The notes under the pieces are model-generated. The model worked only from the letters and a program-made list of their open reading frames with translations, did not search any database and was not told the DNA's origin. A DNA stretch of 64,000 nucleotides from a virus, in the IMG/VR virus record IMGVR_UViG_3300041964_000083, positions 1 through 64,000 of that record. One strand, 5' to 3'. Each line of letters opens with the position of its first letter. Positions within the stretch are counted from its first letter, which is position 1. The translations under genes were made by a program, and so were the position numbers. Of the stretch, positions 18,301-25,521 are shown in pieces.

Positions 18301-18756
18301 AAGCACGAAAGCAACAAAAAAAGCAACAAAGCCCAATTGGCTTTATTTTCTATGGATTTGGTTGCCGTGCCACCTCCTAAAATCACCGAACGAAAAGAGT
18401 ATTCGTTGATTGAGCAATTGGAGTTTGAATATGACATCTTAGGCGCTTATTTATCGGGTCACCCATTAGACTTCCTGCCAGAAGGTACACCTTTGTCTAA
18501 GCTAAAAGCGCGAACCAAGCCTAAGATTTCGGTTCGTGTTGTTGCTTGCTACCCCAAAGAGTCTAAAAATGGTGTGTTTGCAAATCTTGAACTAGAAGAC
18601 AAATGGGGCGATCGCATTAAAGGCGTTTGTTGGGCTGACGAGTACTTGCAATACTCCTACGCACTAGATAAAGGTAGCTTTGTTCACTTAGACGGGCGAG
18701 TTACCGAATGGAATGATCAAACACAATACACCATTTCTCATGTTTTGCAATCTTAG
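15313..18756 (+). CDS. dnaE: DNA polymerase III alpha subunit (DnaE type)
   Basis: The catalytic replicative polymerase, 1147 residues. About 75 extra N-terminal residues precede the PHP domain (VNLHGHTEYSDGLMS, AAITDHGTM). The polymerase core shows GAGRGSAAGSLVTYVLGITN and the catalytic PDIDLDFCPERR near residue 484, then KRKTAGVHAAAVVI and the FRPGCIDSGMLDRF region. Helix-hairpin-helix-like segments and an OB-fold-like C-terminus (KISVRVVACYP...) follow. It is complete. A phage- or plasmid-borne C-family polymerase next to DnaB implies largely autonomous replication. Confidence 0.95.
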   Translation: MYALKPSVQELAWSQAEFETVSEDGTRYRWKWVEKRGKNTKLLRCKLGDRMVELIGIIPPASNVIELPQQDTPAPKKTLQDLFVNLHGHTEYSDGLMSTEQYLDQIDKQGQSAAAITDHGTMAGVAEFLLACKKKGKKGIAGNELYMRVPEVTKHLKESELKGDYKVKDTFHQLAIALNPTGYRNLSRLTTLANALNDKRSVTFDQLEKHQEGLIITSSCLAGVIPQLLLLGKDEMAYQWAERYQKIWGNRFYIELQDHQQSMYVELNQKLLAIATEFNIECIITADSHYLTKEDYLSHSIFQSIKWGKTLNDPARTAYDGDLFVSGSIELKSRFPYLPKDVLDRAIQNTNAIAQKVEDYNIFRKPTAPPFPIPTGYQDNNEYLEVLAQEHLDKRFPNGCGDEYRDRLKFELSVIAQMGFSDYFLVVWDLVRFARNRKIPVGAGRGSAAGSLVTYVLGITNIDPVHHGLLFERFLNPERVSMPDIDLDFCPERRKEIIAYLVERYGQDRVAQISTSNTMKSKAVLQDVGRVLDIPPKERDALCKLIPTSRGKVTQLAKMLEQPLEKFKPNDRKLVEQFRNLYQTDPKIKDWVDKSRPLEGKRKTAGVHAAAVVIADIPITDLAPIRRAKDDDENEVLATEYSMAEIEELGFIKMDILGIANLTLLENVVELVKQDFGIEIDPDAIPWHDPKIFDLFAKGETDGIFQFESDGMKQLLVRLKPSQFEDIVAANALFRPGCIDSGMLDRFVEGKHGGVVTYPAPQAKPTLEVTYGQAIYQEQLMKLAQDIAGNSLGQADLLRRACGKKKMSEMIKHEGMFTQGCLNQGHSEKVASELWQIILNSAEYSFNRSHSLSYSRLGWQCAYFKVYYPLQFMAALLTANAGKTVKLAQYLNITAKYSIKTLPPDINKSAGEFITVDGAILYGFKGISGLGDAAIASILTAREEKPFESLADFCDRAALSATSTEGLIKVGAFDELIPNRASAIAALPAIKQWAEEKHESNKKSNKAQLALFSMDLVAVPPPKITERKEYSLIEQLEFEYDILGAYLSGHPLDFLPEGTPLSKLKARTKPKISVRVVACYPKESKNGVFANLELEDKWGDRIKGVCWADEYLQYSYALDKGSFVHLDGRVTEWNDQTQYTISHVLQS

Positions 18757-18775
18757 TGTGTTTTTGGTGTAACGA

Positions 18776-19495
18776 ATGAAACACAACGCTATTACATCTG
18801 CAACAATATTAAAGATGAATGCTCCAAACTTTGCCAAGCGCTCTAAACCTATACTCCCATCAAATGCCCCTACCTTAGTCACGGCATTTACTTGTGGGGG
18901 ACTGTTTGAGATCGGGGCAATGTATGCGGGGTTCCGTCCTGTTTTAGGCGTTGAGTTTTATCCAGCTAAAGGCAAGAAAGACGATAAGGTGAAGCAGCGT
19001 CAATCCGCTGCCGCTGCCGACAACTACGAGCGGAACTTTGGTACGCACATAATTCGACAAAGCATTGAAGACGCTGTACGCGATCGCGTCTTCGTTTCAT
19101 ACCGCCCCAATGCTTTTCACTGCTCCCCCAGCTGTACGAATTTAAGCCAAGGGAATACCAAAGGAAGTGAAGACGACGGTGATGTTAGTGCGGCAACAGC
19201 AATTACGCAAGCTATAGCTCAACTGGGGTATCCAGAAATCTTCACGTTAGAGAATGTTGAAGCTTACCAAAAGTCAGAATCATGGCTCATCATTTGCAAT
19301 TTCCTTTACGCCAATGGGTACGGAGTATCAGCAGATGTAGTTTGGGCAAGTGACTACGGAAATTTAGAGACAGGCGAAGGCGTACCCCAAGATCGGAAGC
19401 GCTTTATCGTCCGTGCCGTGAGAAATCATTTTGCACCACCACTCCCCCTTAAAGTTTCAAACGGATGGGATGGTACTGTGCAATCGCAGACTTGA
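18776..19495 (+). CDS. C5-cytosine DNA methyltransferase, N-terminal (alpha) half
   Basis: A 239-residue protein carrying motifs I-VIII of C5-methyltransferases: AFTCGGLFEIGAMYAGFRP (SAM loop), CSPSCTNLSQGN with nucleophile Cys120 (motif IV), LENVEAY (motif VI), and GVPQDRKRFIVRA (motif VIII). It stops right after NGWDGT, before the target-recognition domain, which continues in the next ORF in another frame. The break coincides with GATGG duplicated at 19464-19473: removing one copy restores one continuous enzyme. Split C5 enzymes such as M.AquI of a marine cyanobacterium are known and active. Confidence 0.8.
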   Translation: MKHNAITSATILKMNAPNFAKRSKPILPSNAPTLVTAFTCGGLFEIGAMYAGFRPVLGVEFYPAKGKKDDKVKQRQSAAAADNYERNFGTHIIRQSIEDAVRDRVFVSYRPNAFHCSPSCTNLSQGNTKGSEDDGDVSAATAITQAIAQLGYPEIFTLENVEAYQKSESWLIICNFLYANGYGVSADVVWASDYGNLETGEGVPQDRKRFIVRAVRNHFAPPLPLKVSNGWDGTVQSQT

Positions 19496-22182
19496 TTGAT
19501 GAATTACCCAATGGTGAGCTTGCCCCGTGGCAAATTTACCGTCTACCTAAATTAGCCAAAAACTTACTGATTGACCCCAATAATCCCAGTCGCAATTACA
19601 CCGCGACTGATTGTTCGCGAGGGGTTCCGTCTGCTCTGTTACTTAACGGGCAGAATGCCTCTAACAAGGAAGTTCCCCACAAACAAGATAATGAGCCAGC
19701 ATTTTCCATCACCTCTGGAGCTAAATGGGCATCAGCGCTACTAATCGAACGCGCCGGCGCAAGTGATGCTCGTATCACTACCCGCACCCAGGACGAACCC
19801 GCATGGACACTTCGCTCATCTATTGGTACTGACCAAGCTGGACGTAATCGGAACGAGGTAATGAACGCTCTAGTTGGAGGTCGGGTTAAAAAATTAAATG
19901 CTCGTGCGATCGCGCGGCTGCAATCTGTTCCCGATTGGTATATCCTCCCCGACCAAATGAAAGATGCTGGACCACTCATCGGTAATGGCGTGCCTCCGTT
20001 ATTGAGCGAAGCCATTATGCGATCGCTTCTTCCTTATGTTCGCCAAAATCAAACTGAACTCAAACTGAACTCACCCTGCATTCAGACTGAACCGCAACTG
20101 AATATTCAATCAACATTCACACCAAGTTCAGATCAAGTTCAAACCAAGTTCAGCCTGAACTCAGTCGCACCTCATCCTGAACTGGCAAATGTAGAGGAAT
20201 CATTGAATGTTGAGCAAAAACCAGAGTTTACCCACAATTCAGCCATACTTCAGCCTGAGTTCACTCTGAGTTCAGACCAAGTTCACCACAATTTCAATAA
20301 CAATTCATATGGAGTTCAACCCACAACAGTTTCCCAAGGGGAGCGAAGCTCGTGCGCGAAGTCAAGAGCGACGGCAGAGAATTCAAGAACGTTTGGAAGA
20401 GGAACCAGCGACAACACCAGAATTAGCCGAGGAAGTTTACGGGGATTCGAGCAAGGTGAGGCAACGTCAAGTAGTCAAAGCTTACCTAGAGCCTTTGAAA
20501 ATCGAAGGGGAAATCGAAAAGGACGACAACGGCGTCTGGAAAAAGAAGAAATAATTCAGTGCAATTCTATTGAACCTACATTGAAGGTTCAATCAGCATT
20601 CACTGACAGTTCAGACCGAGTTCAGACTGAGTTCAGTCGAAGTTCAGTCGAAGTTCAACCAATTATTGAAAAACACAAGGAGAAAATTATGGTAGCTGCA
20701 CCAATAAACATTGTTTCTAAAGAAGCAGATGAGCAATACACACCTAACACCAAAGACCAACCTGTTGTTAACTTGGTAATTCAAGTGTTAGGTCAAATCG
20801 GTGTAGACGTTACCGCAGACTCAAACCGCCATGTTCCTGCAACGCATCACATCACTCAACAAGAGAATTACTTGCTAACAAGTGTCGAAGGGATGGGTAC
20901 GGCATTTATGAACCCACCTTATTCATGCCCTCTTCCATTTGTCCAAAAACTCTGCGCTGATTTTGCCGCCGAACATATTACCGAAGCGATCGCGCTTCTC
21001 AAAGCAGGGACTGCTCACAACCAAGGTACTGGCACACTCATTAAACAGCACGCTTCAGCTCAGTGCCAATGGGGCGTACATACCGGGCGTATTGGATTTA
21101 TTAAAGATGGCAAACAACGTAAAGGCGCTGATTTTGACTGCACACTTTACTACTTTGGCTCCAGCTGGCAGAAGTTTAAAGAAGTATTCGACGCTTGGGG
21201 ACTAGTGAGCTTGTTGCCTAAAGCTCAATCTCAGTTAATTCATATCAGCGACTTCCGAGAACAACGCGCTACTGACGACCAATTGACAACGGATAGTTGT
21301 CAGTCTGATCTAACCTACGACGAACAGCGCGATCGCCTACACCTCGAAAGAGAAGTAGAACAGGGTTTTCACAAAGCTGGCAAGGCACTGATGCATTTGC
21401 GTGATCGACGCCTCTACCGCTCCACACACCCGTCATGGGAAGCTTACTGCCAAGATAGATTTGTTTTTTCTCACCAGAACGCAGATAAGAAGATTGCCGC
21501 AGCGCGGGTTGTGGATGTATTGACATCGAATCATTGTCAACTATTACCTAGCTGTGTCGAACAAGCTTATCCCTTATCGAAACTGAAAGAAGAAAAAGAA
21601 ATTGTTGAATCGTGGGAGGAGTTGACCCAAGAAGGTAAGCGTCCATCCGGTCGGCGTGTGAGTGCCGTTGTTGCTGAAATATGCGATCGCCAACTAGCAC
21701 GCGGCGAGTACCACAACCCTTGGAAAGTCGGAGATATCTGCCAAATTCACAAAAAAGGTGACGCGACACTAGCAAAGTACGACGGATTATGGTCTGTTGT
21801 TAGTGAAGTAAAACCTAGACAGTGCGTTGTCAAGGTTTGGAACAAGGAGGTCTTGGTGAAAGCAGAAAATTTAGAAGAGCTACAAGTTGGGGAAGATTTT
21901 TTAAGTGTGTGCGATCGCATCCGTTCTCTTATGTCGCGACACATCAACGGCGATATCGAACTTAAGCGCGGACAGCTACGCTTTCTAGAAGCATTGGGTG
22001 AGCAGTCATCAATGTTTGAACCAGAAGACTTACAAATTCTTAAGTGTATTGAAGCGATAGCAAATAATCGTGATGCATCACTGGTGCAGGCTGCTGCATT
22101 GATTGTGGATAATATTGAGTATTTGATTCCAGAAGAAGTTCAAGATTTATCCGTAGCTTTACGCTCAACGCATGGCTTTTGA
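19465..22182 (+). CDS. C5-methyltransferase C-terminal half joined to N6-adenine methyltransferase region
   Basis: One open frame of 905 codons. Residues 1-190 are the target-recognition region and motifs IX-X of the C5 enzyme (ADLIDELPNGELAPW, ARLQSVPDWYILPDQM, GPLIGNGVPPLL). Residues ~195-410 are a low-complexity Gln/Ser/Asn linker made of GTTCAG-type DNA repeats, part of which overlaps a small gene in another frame. From ~410 a phage-type adenine methyltransferase follows (QYTPNTKDQ, catalytic NPPY at 483). Then come a helical region (SWEEYC-like HPSWEAYCQDRF) and a KOW-like end. No stop separates the two enzymes. Whether a true fusion is made is uncertain, because a good internal start exists at 20689. 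Confidence 0.65.
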   Translation: MGWYCAIADLIDELPNGELAPWQIYRLPKLAKNLLIDPNNPSRNYTATDCSRGVPSALLLNGQNASNKEVPHKQDNEPAFSITSGAKWASALLIERAGASDARITTRTQDEPAWTLRSSIGTDQAGRNRNEVMNALVGGRVKKLNARAIARLQSVPDWYILPDQMKDAGPLIGNGVPPLLSEAIMRSLLPYVRQNQTELKLNSPCIQTEPQLNIQSTFTPSSDQVQTKFSLNSVAPHPELANVEESLNVEQKPEFTHNSAILQPEFTLSSDQVHHNFNNNSYGVQPTTVSQGERSSCAKSRATAENSRTFGRGTSDNTRISRGSLRGFEQGEATSSSQSLPRAFENRRGNRKGRQRRLEKEEIIQCNSIEPTLKVQSAFTDSSDRVQTEFSRSSVEVQPIIEKHKEKIMVAAPINIVSKEADEQYTPNTKDQPVVNLVIQVLGQIGVDVTADSNRHVPATHHITQQENYLLTSVEGMGTAFMNPPYSCPLPFVQKLCADFAAEHITEAIALLKAGTAHNQGTGTLIKQHASAQCQWGVHTGRIGFIKDGKQRKGADFDCTLYYFGSSWQKFKEVFDAWGLVSLLPKAQSQLIHISDFREQRATDDQLTTDSCQSDLTYDEQRDRLHLEREVEQGFHKAGKALMHLRDRRLYRSTHPSWEAYCQDRFVFSHQNADKKIAAARVVDVLTSNHCQLLPSCVEQAYPLSKLKEEKEIVESWEELTQEGKRPSGRRVSAVVAEICDRQLARGEYHNPWKVGDICQIHKKGDATLAKYDGLWSVVSEVKPRQCVVKVWNKEVLVKAENLEELQVGEDFLSVCDRIRSLMSRHINGDIELKRGQLRFLEALGEQSSMFEPEDLQILKCIEAIANNRDASLVQAAALIVDNIEYLIPEEVQDLSVALRSTHGF
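20040..20660. repeat. Cluster of GTTCAG/CTGAAC-type short repeats
   Basis: Many copies of CTGAACTCA, GTTCAGACTGAGTTCAG and close variants, in both orientations, fill the join between the two methyltransferase parts. They encode the low-complexity peptide (LNSP, SSDQVQ, PEL). The same repeat family recurs between 25.1 and 26.7 kb outside this gene. Confidence 0.7.
20309..20554 (+). CDS. Small winged-helix-like protein, out of frame within the methyltransferase join
   Basis: An 81-residue reading frame that looks like a real protein: a basic helix (RARSQERRQRIQERLEEE), then TTPELAEEVYGDSSKVRQRQVV and YLEPLKIEGEIEKDDNGVW, which fits a winged helix ending in a wing hairpin. The overlapping 905-codon frame reads Ser/Arg-rich low-complexity sequence over the same bases, as a shadow frame would. 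There is no strong ribosome-binding site. It may be a former independent gene captured between two methylase genes. Confidence 0.5.
   Translation: MEFNPQQFPKGSEARARSQERRQRIQERLEEEPATTPELAEEVYGDSSKVRQRQVVKAYLEPLKIEGEIEKDDNGVWKKKK
20689..22182 (+). CDS. N6-adenine DNA methyltransferase, possible independent start
   Basis: The ATG at 20689 has a strong ribosome-binding site (AAGGAG eight bases upstream), which a purely fused protein would not need. The 497-residue product begins MVAAPINIVSK and holds the whole adenine methyltransferase: SAM-site region, MNPPYSCP (Asn75), DFDCTLYYFG, then the HPSWEAYCQDRF-type helical domain often attached to cyanobacterial plasmid and phage proteins, and a KOW-like C-terminus. 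It would methylate adenine in a short site, possibly for defence against host restriction. Confidence 0.6.
   Translation: MVAAPINIVSKEADEQYTPNTKDQPVVNLVIQVLGQIGVDVTADSNRHVPATHHITQQENYLLTSVEGMGTAFMNPPYSCPLPFVQKLCADFAAEHITEAIALLKAGTAHNQGTGTLIKQHASAQCQWGVHTGRIGFIKDGKQRKGADFDCTLYYFGSSWQKFKEVFDAWGLVSLLPKAQSQLIHISDFREQRATDDQLTTDSCQSDLTYDEQRDRLHLEREVEQGFHKAGKALMHLRDRRLYRSTHPSWEAYCQDRFVFSHQNADKKIAAARVVDVLTSNHCQLLPSCVEQAYPLSKLKEEKEIVESWEELTQEGKRPSGRRVSAVVAEICDRQLARGEYHNPWKVGDICQIHKKGDATLAKYDGLWSVVSEVKPRQCVVKVWNKEVLVKAENLEELQVGEDFLSVCDRIRSLMSRHINGDIELKRGQLRFLEALGEQSSMFEPEDLQILKCIEAIANNRDASLVQAAALIVDNIEYLIPEEVQDLSVALRSTHGF
21283..21302. repeat. Dispersed palindrome, copy 3 (in coding sequence)
   Basis: TTGACAAC, spacer GGATA, GTTGTCA. 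In frame within the adenine methyltransferase, it encodes LTTDSCQ at a boundary between domains. Confidence 0.75.
21520..21540. repeat. Dispersed palindrome, copy 4 (in coding sequence)
   Basis: TTGACA, spacer, TTGTCAA, with a changed inner pair (TTGACATCGAATCATTGTCAA). It lies in frame within the methyltransferase gene. Confidence 0.65.
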
Positions 22183-22199
22183 CATCGAATCGTTGTCAA
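22179..22199. repeat. Dispersed palindrome, copy 5
   Basis: TTGACATC, spacer GAATC, GTTGTCAA. It contains the TGA stop (22180-22182) of the methyltransferase gene, as copies 1 and 2 do for their genes. Confidence 0.75.
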
Positions 22200-22205
22200 T
22201 TCAAA

Positions 22206-22235
22206 AACAAACCCTTCAACGTTGAAGGGTTTGTT
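22206..22235. terminator. Terminator hairpin, perfect 30-bp palindrome
   Basis: Arms 22206-22220 and 22221-22235 are exact reverse complements (AACAAACCCTTCAAC and its complement). The GAAGGGTTTGTT end is T-rich. It lies just after the methyltransferase stop and closes the long plus-strand early operon. Confidence 0.75.
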
Positions 22236-22252
22236 ATATAGAAATTAAGTAA

Positions 22253-22477
22253 ATGAAAAAACTTCGTATTCTTGCATTAAAAAATATCTACAAACTCAAT
22301 AACATCAGTCTCTATGAGATTTTTGTGATCGCGTGTGAAGATGTCAGCATGATTCGTTATTCTAGTGTTTCGCCTATTGTTCAATGTCGAGTTAGGGCAG
22401 ACCAAATTGCATTTCCTTTTGTTGCGATGTGGTTAGATTTGAATGAAACTGTAATTAGACAGGCAAATACACAGTAA
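22253..22477 (+). CDS. Small hypothetical protein
   Basis: A 74-residue protein (MKKLRILALKNIYKLNN...). It starts soon after the terminator and its end overlaps the convergent gene at 22455 by 23 bases. No known motif. It could be a lone gene with its own promoter, or spurious. Confidence 0.4.
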   Translation: MKKLRILALKNIYKLNNISLYEIFVIACEDVSMIRYSSVSPIVQCRVRADQIAFPFVAMWLDLNETVIRQANTQ

Positions 22478-22829
22478 TTATTTTTGTCTCGCAATCATTA
22501 CTAACAACGTCTACAATTGCGGTAGATGTCCATTTTCCGTAATTATCAGCCCACAAATGCGTGTCTGGTGTCATTCGGTAGCTTCCACCTTTATAGCCTT
22601 GGAATGTTTCGTATTGGGCATCTCTTGCGTTATATAGAAGTGTTGCTACTGATACAGATGCAACACCAGTATCAAACCCTAGTGCTAGCTGATCATAAAA
22701 ACCACGATAACTATCAAACGTGGTTGGAATGTAACCACCAAAGTCAAATGTAATTTCATTTTCTTGAGGTTGTTGCTCAAGCTTGGTGATGAATTGTCCA
22801 ATTGTTAATGGTTGTGTGTGTTCGGTCAT
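22455..22829 (-). CDS. Hypothetical phage protein
   Basis: A 124-residue protein. The start TIGQFITKLEQQPQENEITFDFGG resembles small phage proteins that begin with a 'limit-type' helix followed by a beta-rich core, but no function is known to me. The C-terminal part is beta-rich (WTSTAIVDVVSNDCETKIITVYLPV region). Its ATG overlaps the nuclease stop by four bases, so both are in one minus-strand operon. Confidence 0.55.
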   Translation of the reverse strand: MTEHTQPLTIGQFITKLEQQPQENEITFDFGGYIPTTFDSYRGFYDQLALGFDTGVASVSVATLLYNARDAQYETFQGYKGGSYRMTPDTHLWADNYGKWTSTAIVDVVSNDCETKIITVYLPV

Positions 22830-23290
22830 ACCATAAATGGAAGTGCTAGCTTTTGTTCTAATAATAAATCATTGAGACATCGCTCGTCAGGGAAAAATAT
22901 TCGCCCTAGATACCGTCCATATTTCTCTTGTTTAGTCTTAGCTTTTACCCGAATCGTCTCCAGCGTGATGATTGTATCGACAGGAAGTATCGCTTCTACA
23001 AACGTCCGCGATTCTTTCCCAGCATCTGTATTTTTCTCAGGCGCGTTAATACCATAGAATCTGATTGATTCACCCTTAAGCCAGATAGGTGTACCTGCCA
23101 AAATTGGTGCAAGAAAGTCTCTAGATACAGATAGCGAAAACCCTAAATCTATCAACCAATCATCGTGTGGTATTTCTCGAAGTTGAGAAAGACTAGCAAG
23201 GTTAATGTCAACACTAATCGTATCACCATCCTTCACTTGTTTCACTATCGCTTGATAACACCATTTCGTTGGTTCTGGTTTCGTTTTCAT
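22826..23290 (-). CDS. Staphylococcal nuclease-like (thermonuclease) protein
   Basis: A 154-residue OB-fold nuclease. The motifs VKQVKDGDTISVDI, IRFYGINAPEK, a catalytic Glu in GKESRTFVE and KYGRYLGRIF match the SNase family, including the Arg and Asp/Glu needed for calcium-dependent cleavage. No secretion signal is visible, so it probably acts in the cytoplasm on DNA or RNA, for example in host nucleic acid breakdown. About 45 residues between the first two motifs are longer than usual. The start overlaps the upstream gene by 68 bases. Confidence 0.85.
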   Translation of the reverse strand: MKTKPEPTKWCYQAIVKQVKDGDTISVDINLASLSQLREIPHDDWLIDLGFSLSVSRDFLAPILAGTPIWLKGESIRFYGINAPEKNTDAGKESRTFVEAILPVDTIITLETIRVKAKTKQEKYGRYLGRIFFPDERCLNDLLLEQKLALPFMV

Positions 23291-23519
23291 GATTGTTGGG
23301 GTTTAGTTGTTTTTTAATTGCATCTGCCCACGAATTGGCTTCTAGCCAATTAATTTCTCGAAAACTCAATACGTTTTGGGTTAGTGCGTCTATTAACGTT
23401 CGGTAGTCGCGATCGCACATCAACATTTTAAATAATGGACGCTTGCTCTCAACATCGCGTTGCACCATCTGCCGAGCTAGTAGCATATTCATGGGTGCGC
23501 TGATTAGGCTTGCTTTCAT
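23223..23519 (-). CDS. Small hypothetical protein
   Basis: A 98-residue protein, helical with a polar acidic tail. It begins just after a terminator hairpin (23526-23549), so it may have its own promoter, and it overlaps the nuclease gene. Not recognised. Confidence 0.5.
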   Translation of the reverse strand: MKASLISAPMNMLLARQMVQRDVESKRPLFKMLMCDRDYRTLIDALTQNVLSFREINWLEANSWADAIKKQLNPNNHENETRTNEMVLSSDSETSEGW

Positions 23520-23525
23520 AAAATA

Positions 23526-23549
23526 AAACCCTCGTATTATCGAGGGTTT
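23526..23549 (-). terminator. Intrinsic terminator for minus-strand transcript
   Basis: AAACCCTCG and CGAGGGTTT form a perfect 9-bp stem with a 6-base loop. Read on the minus strand the stem is followed by TTATTT. It ends transcription from the 485-residue protein gene. A 13-bp palindrome TTAGGTAACCTAA lies at 23572-23584. Confidence 0.8.
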
Positions 23550-23597
23550 GAGCTATTGACTGATAATAAAGTTAGGTAACCTAATTATAGCAAAAAC

Positions 23598-25055
23598 CTA
23601 ACTTGGAGGCATCCAACGCGATCGCACATTACTATTCTTTGCCAGTTCAATCACTTCATCAATTTGCGACTTCAAAAGCTCCCCAGCACGAGTAATTCCA
23701 TACTCTTCATAAAACATCGCCATTATAGCTTTTGCATTCCATTTATTTTGTTGAAACACAGGATAGATAACGTTTTCCCAATCTGACGCAGTAATGGTTT
23801 TAATCTCAACTTCAGCATCTATCGTAAACGCTTGATCGTTCCATTGCCTAGCAGCTTCTGGATTACCAGCAATTAGTATTAGTTCTAGTTGCTGCTCCTG
23901 TGTGAGCTGCGTGAGGCTTGAGATTTTGTAATGCTCAAGTAGCTTTGCGATCGCGTCATCAGTCCACCCATTTTGGTTAAACGTGTCTTCTAGCTGCATT
24001 ATCATTTGCTGATTAGCAGGACGATCTTTTGGTGCAGTAGGAATAAGTGTTGGGGTAGCTTCCTCAATATTTGGAACTTCTGACGCGACTGGAAGTAGAA
24101 CTTGTGTTTGAACAGTAGAAGACGCGATCGCTTTGGCATCAACAGTTATATCTCCCGTCATTAACCCAACAATAACTTCTCTGGTAGGGTTTAAGCCTCG
24201 ACTAATCAGCTCTTGGGCAAGCTGCTGTTTTCTATACCAGTCCATCCAAATAGGGTCAATCTGCAAATCCAAATCCCAAAACTTAGACTCGCTCTTTTTA
24301 CCCGTAAACTCATACTCTTTTTTACCAGCACGCTTCCACTGATTTTCAGGCTTGAGTGCCGCAGTCGGACGTTTACGTAGTCTTTCTATCCGGGTTAGAA
24401 CCAAGGGTATCTTATGTCTAGTCCAGTAACACGGATATGGAGATTGGGTGATTGAGCCTAGCTCACGTTGAATTTGGCGTATCTGTTTAATGATATTACT
24501 CACATCACCATACGCTTTCATCTCGAACTGGCAGTGAATCATCAAGTCAGAGTCCAGCAACTCTCTAATGTAGAAGTGGAGCATTCCATCTGGTTTACAC
24601 TCATTGGGGCAATCCCAACTATCTTCACCGCGCAGCGGACAAGGGCTATCACAACTCTTTAATACACGTCGTTTACCTCGGTGCGTGGTAATGGTTTCGG
24701 CTTGTTTGTAGATTGTGTCACGATCGCACAACATTAATATGCCAGAACCGTCAAACGCTTTCATTTGCGTTTCAAAAGTTAAGTCTGGATCTTCCAATGC
24801 TAAATAGAGATTGATTTTGTCAACAATGAAGTCGCCTTCTTTATTAGCTTCTCCATATGTTTCGGCAAGAGTCATGGCTACTCTTTTGTGTGAAGTAACT
24901 ATTCTGATTTTTTCTTGAAGGTCAGCCCCTGGTCGAGTGCTGTCACCCATACCTGTTTTTCTTGCGCCTTTGTAGCATTTTACATCTGCTACACCGAGCA
25001 TTTCATAGACTGGATTCGATTCTTCGTTTACGTCGGTTAGTCCTACTATTGGCAT
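23598..25055 (-). CDS. Possible recombination directionality factor (gp3-like)
   Basis: A 485-residue protein. The N-terminal half has MPIVGLTDV, a cysteine set (CDSPCPLR, DCPNECKPDG) followed by MLHFYIREL and a segment SNIIKQIRQIQRELG ... IPLVLTRIERLR. This order resembles the large-serine-integrase accessory proteins related to phiC31 gp3. The C-terminal ~160 residues, after a Thr/Pro linker, contain helical repeats (TDDAIAKLLEHYKIS, NAKAIMAMFYEEYGI). No integrase is in the window to support the role. It could instead be a generic zinc-containing phage protein. Confidence 0.45.
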   Translation of the reverse strand: MPIVGLTDVNEESNPVYEMLGVADVKCYKGARKTGMGDSTRPGADLQEKIRIVTSHKRVAMTLAETYGEANKEGDFIVDKINLYLALEDPDLTFETQMKAFDGSGILMLCDRDTIYKQAETITTHRGKRRVLKSCDSPCPLRGEDSWDCPNECKPDGMLHFYIRELLDSDLMIHCQFEMKAYGDVSNIIKQIRQIQRELGSITQSPYPCYWTRHKIPLVLTRIERLRKRPTAALKPENQWKRAGKKEYEFTGKKSESKFWDLDLQIDPIWMDWYRKQQLAQELISRGLNPTREVIVGLMTGDITVDAKAIASSTVQTQVLLPVASEVPNIEEATPTLIPTAPKDRPANQQMIMQLEDTFNQNGWTDDAIAKLLEHYKISSLTQLTQEQQLELILIAGNPEAARQWNDQAFTIDAEVEIKTITASDWENVIYPVFQQNKWNAKAIMAMFYEEYGITRAGELLKSQIDEVIELAKNSNVRSRWMPPS

Positions 25056-25069
25056 GGGTTAGTCCTTAG

Positions 25070-25516
25070 CTATGTGCGAGTTATTGCAGAACTTAGTCTG
25101 AGTTCAGTGTTTTGTAGTTCTCGAATACTAGTGGCGATGTCGTGAATCCAAGGTGAGTCAGGGAATACGCGATCGCGTGTCAGTCGGTGTAATTTGAATC
25201 CCAACTTGTAGGCAACATCTTCCTTCTGCCTATCTTCATCAAACTTGATTCGATGAACTCCCCCATCGCATTCGATTAAGACGGTAGGGGGAGCAATAAA
25301 CAAGTGCGGCTTACAACCAATAAATCGTTTACCGTTATCCCAAGCAAAATCCGCTTTCAGCTTCCCGCGCCTAACAACAGTACGACCAGACCATGCGATC
25401 GGTGCTTGGGTTATTAGGTTTAGATCTGGGTACATTTCGATCCAGATATTAGCAAAGTCTTGCTCTAATACAGACTTTGCCATATCCGCGATCGCTAGAG
25501 GGTGGATGTTTTGCAT
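25070..25516 (-). CDS. DUF559-like endonuclease-fold protein
   Basis: A 148-residue protein. TVLIECDGGVHRIKFDEDRQ and then GFKLHRLTRDRV match the core of Vsr/DUF559-type PD-(D/E)xK proteins: the Asp in ECDGG, a later Gln/Lys and the conserved D-x2-R. A beta-strand with FAWDNGK precedes it. It could resolve junctions or nick DNA. The minus-strand neighbours on both sides are spaced by only 5-15 bases. Confidence 0.65.
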   Translation of the reverse strand: MQNIHPLAIADMAKSVLEQDFANIWIEMYPDLNLITQAPIAWSGRTVVRRGKLKADFAWDNGKRFIGCKPHLFIAPPTVLIECDGGVHRIKFDEDRQKEDVAYKLGFKLHRLTRDRVFPDSPWIHDIATSIRELQNTELRLSSAITRT

Positions 25517-25521
25517 GGACG

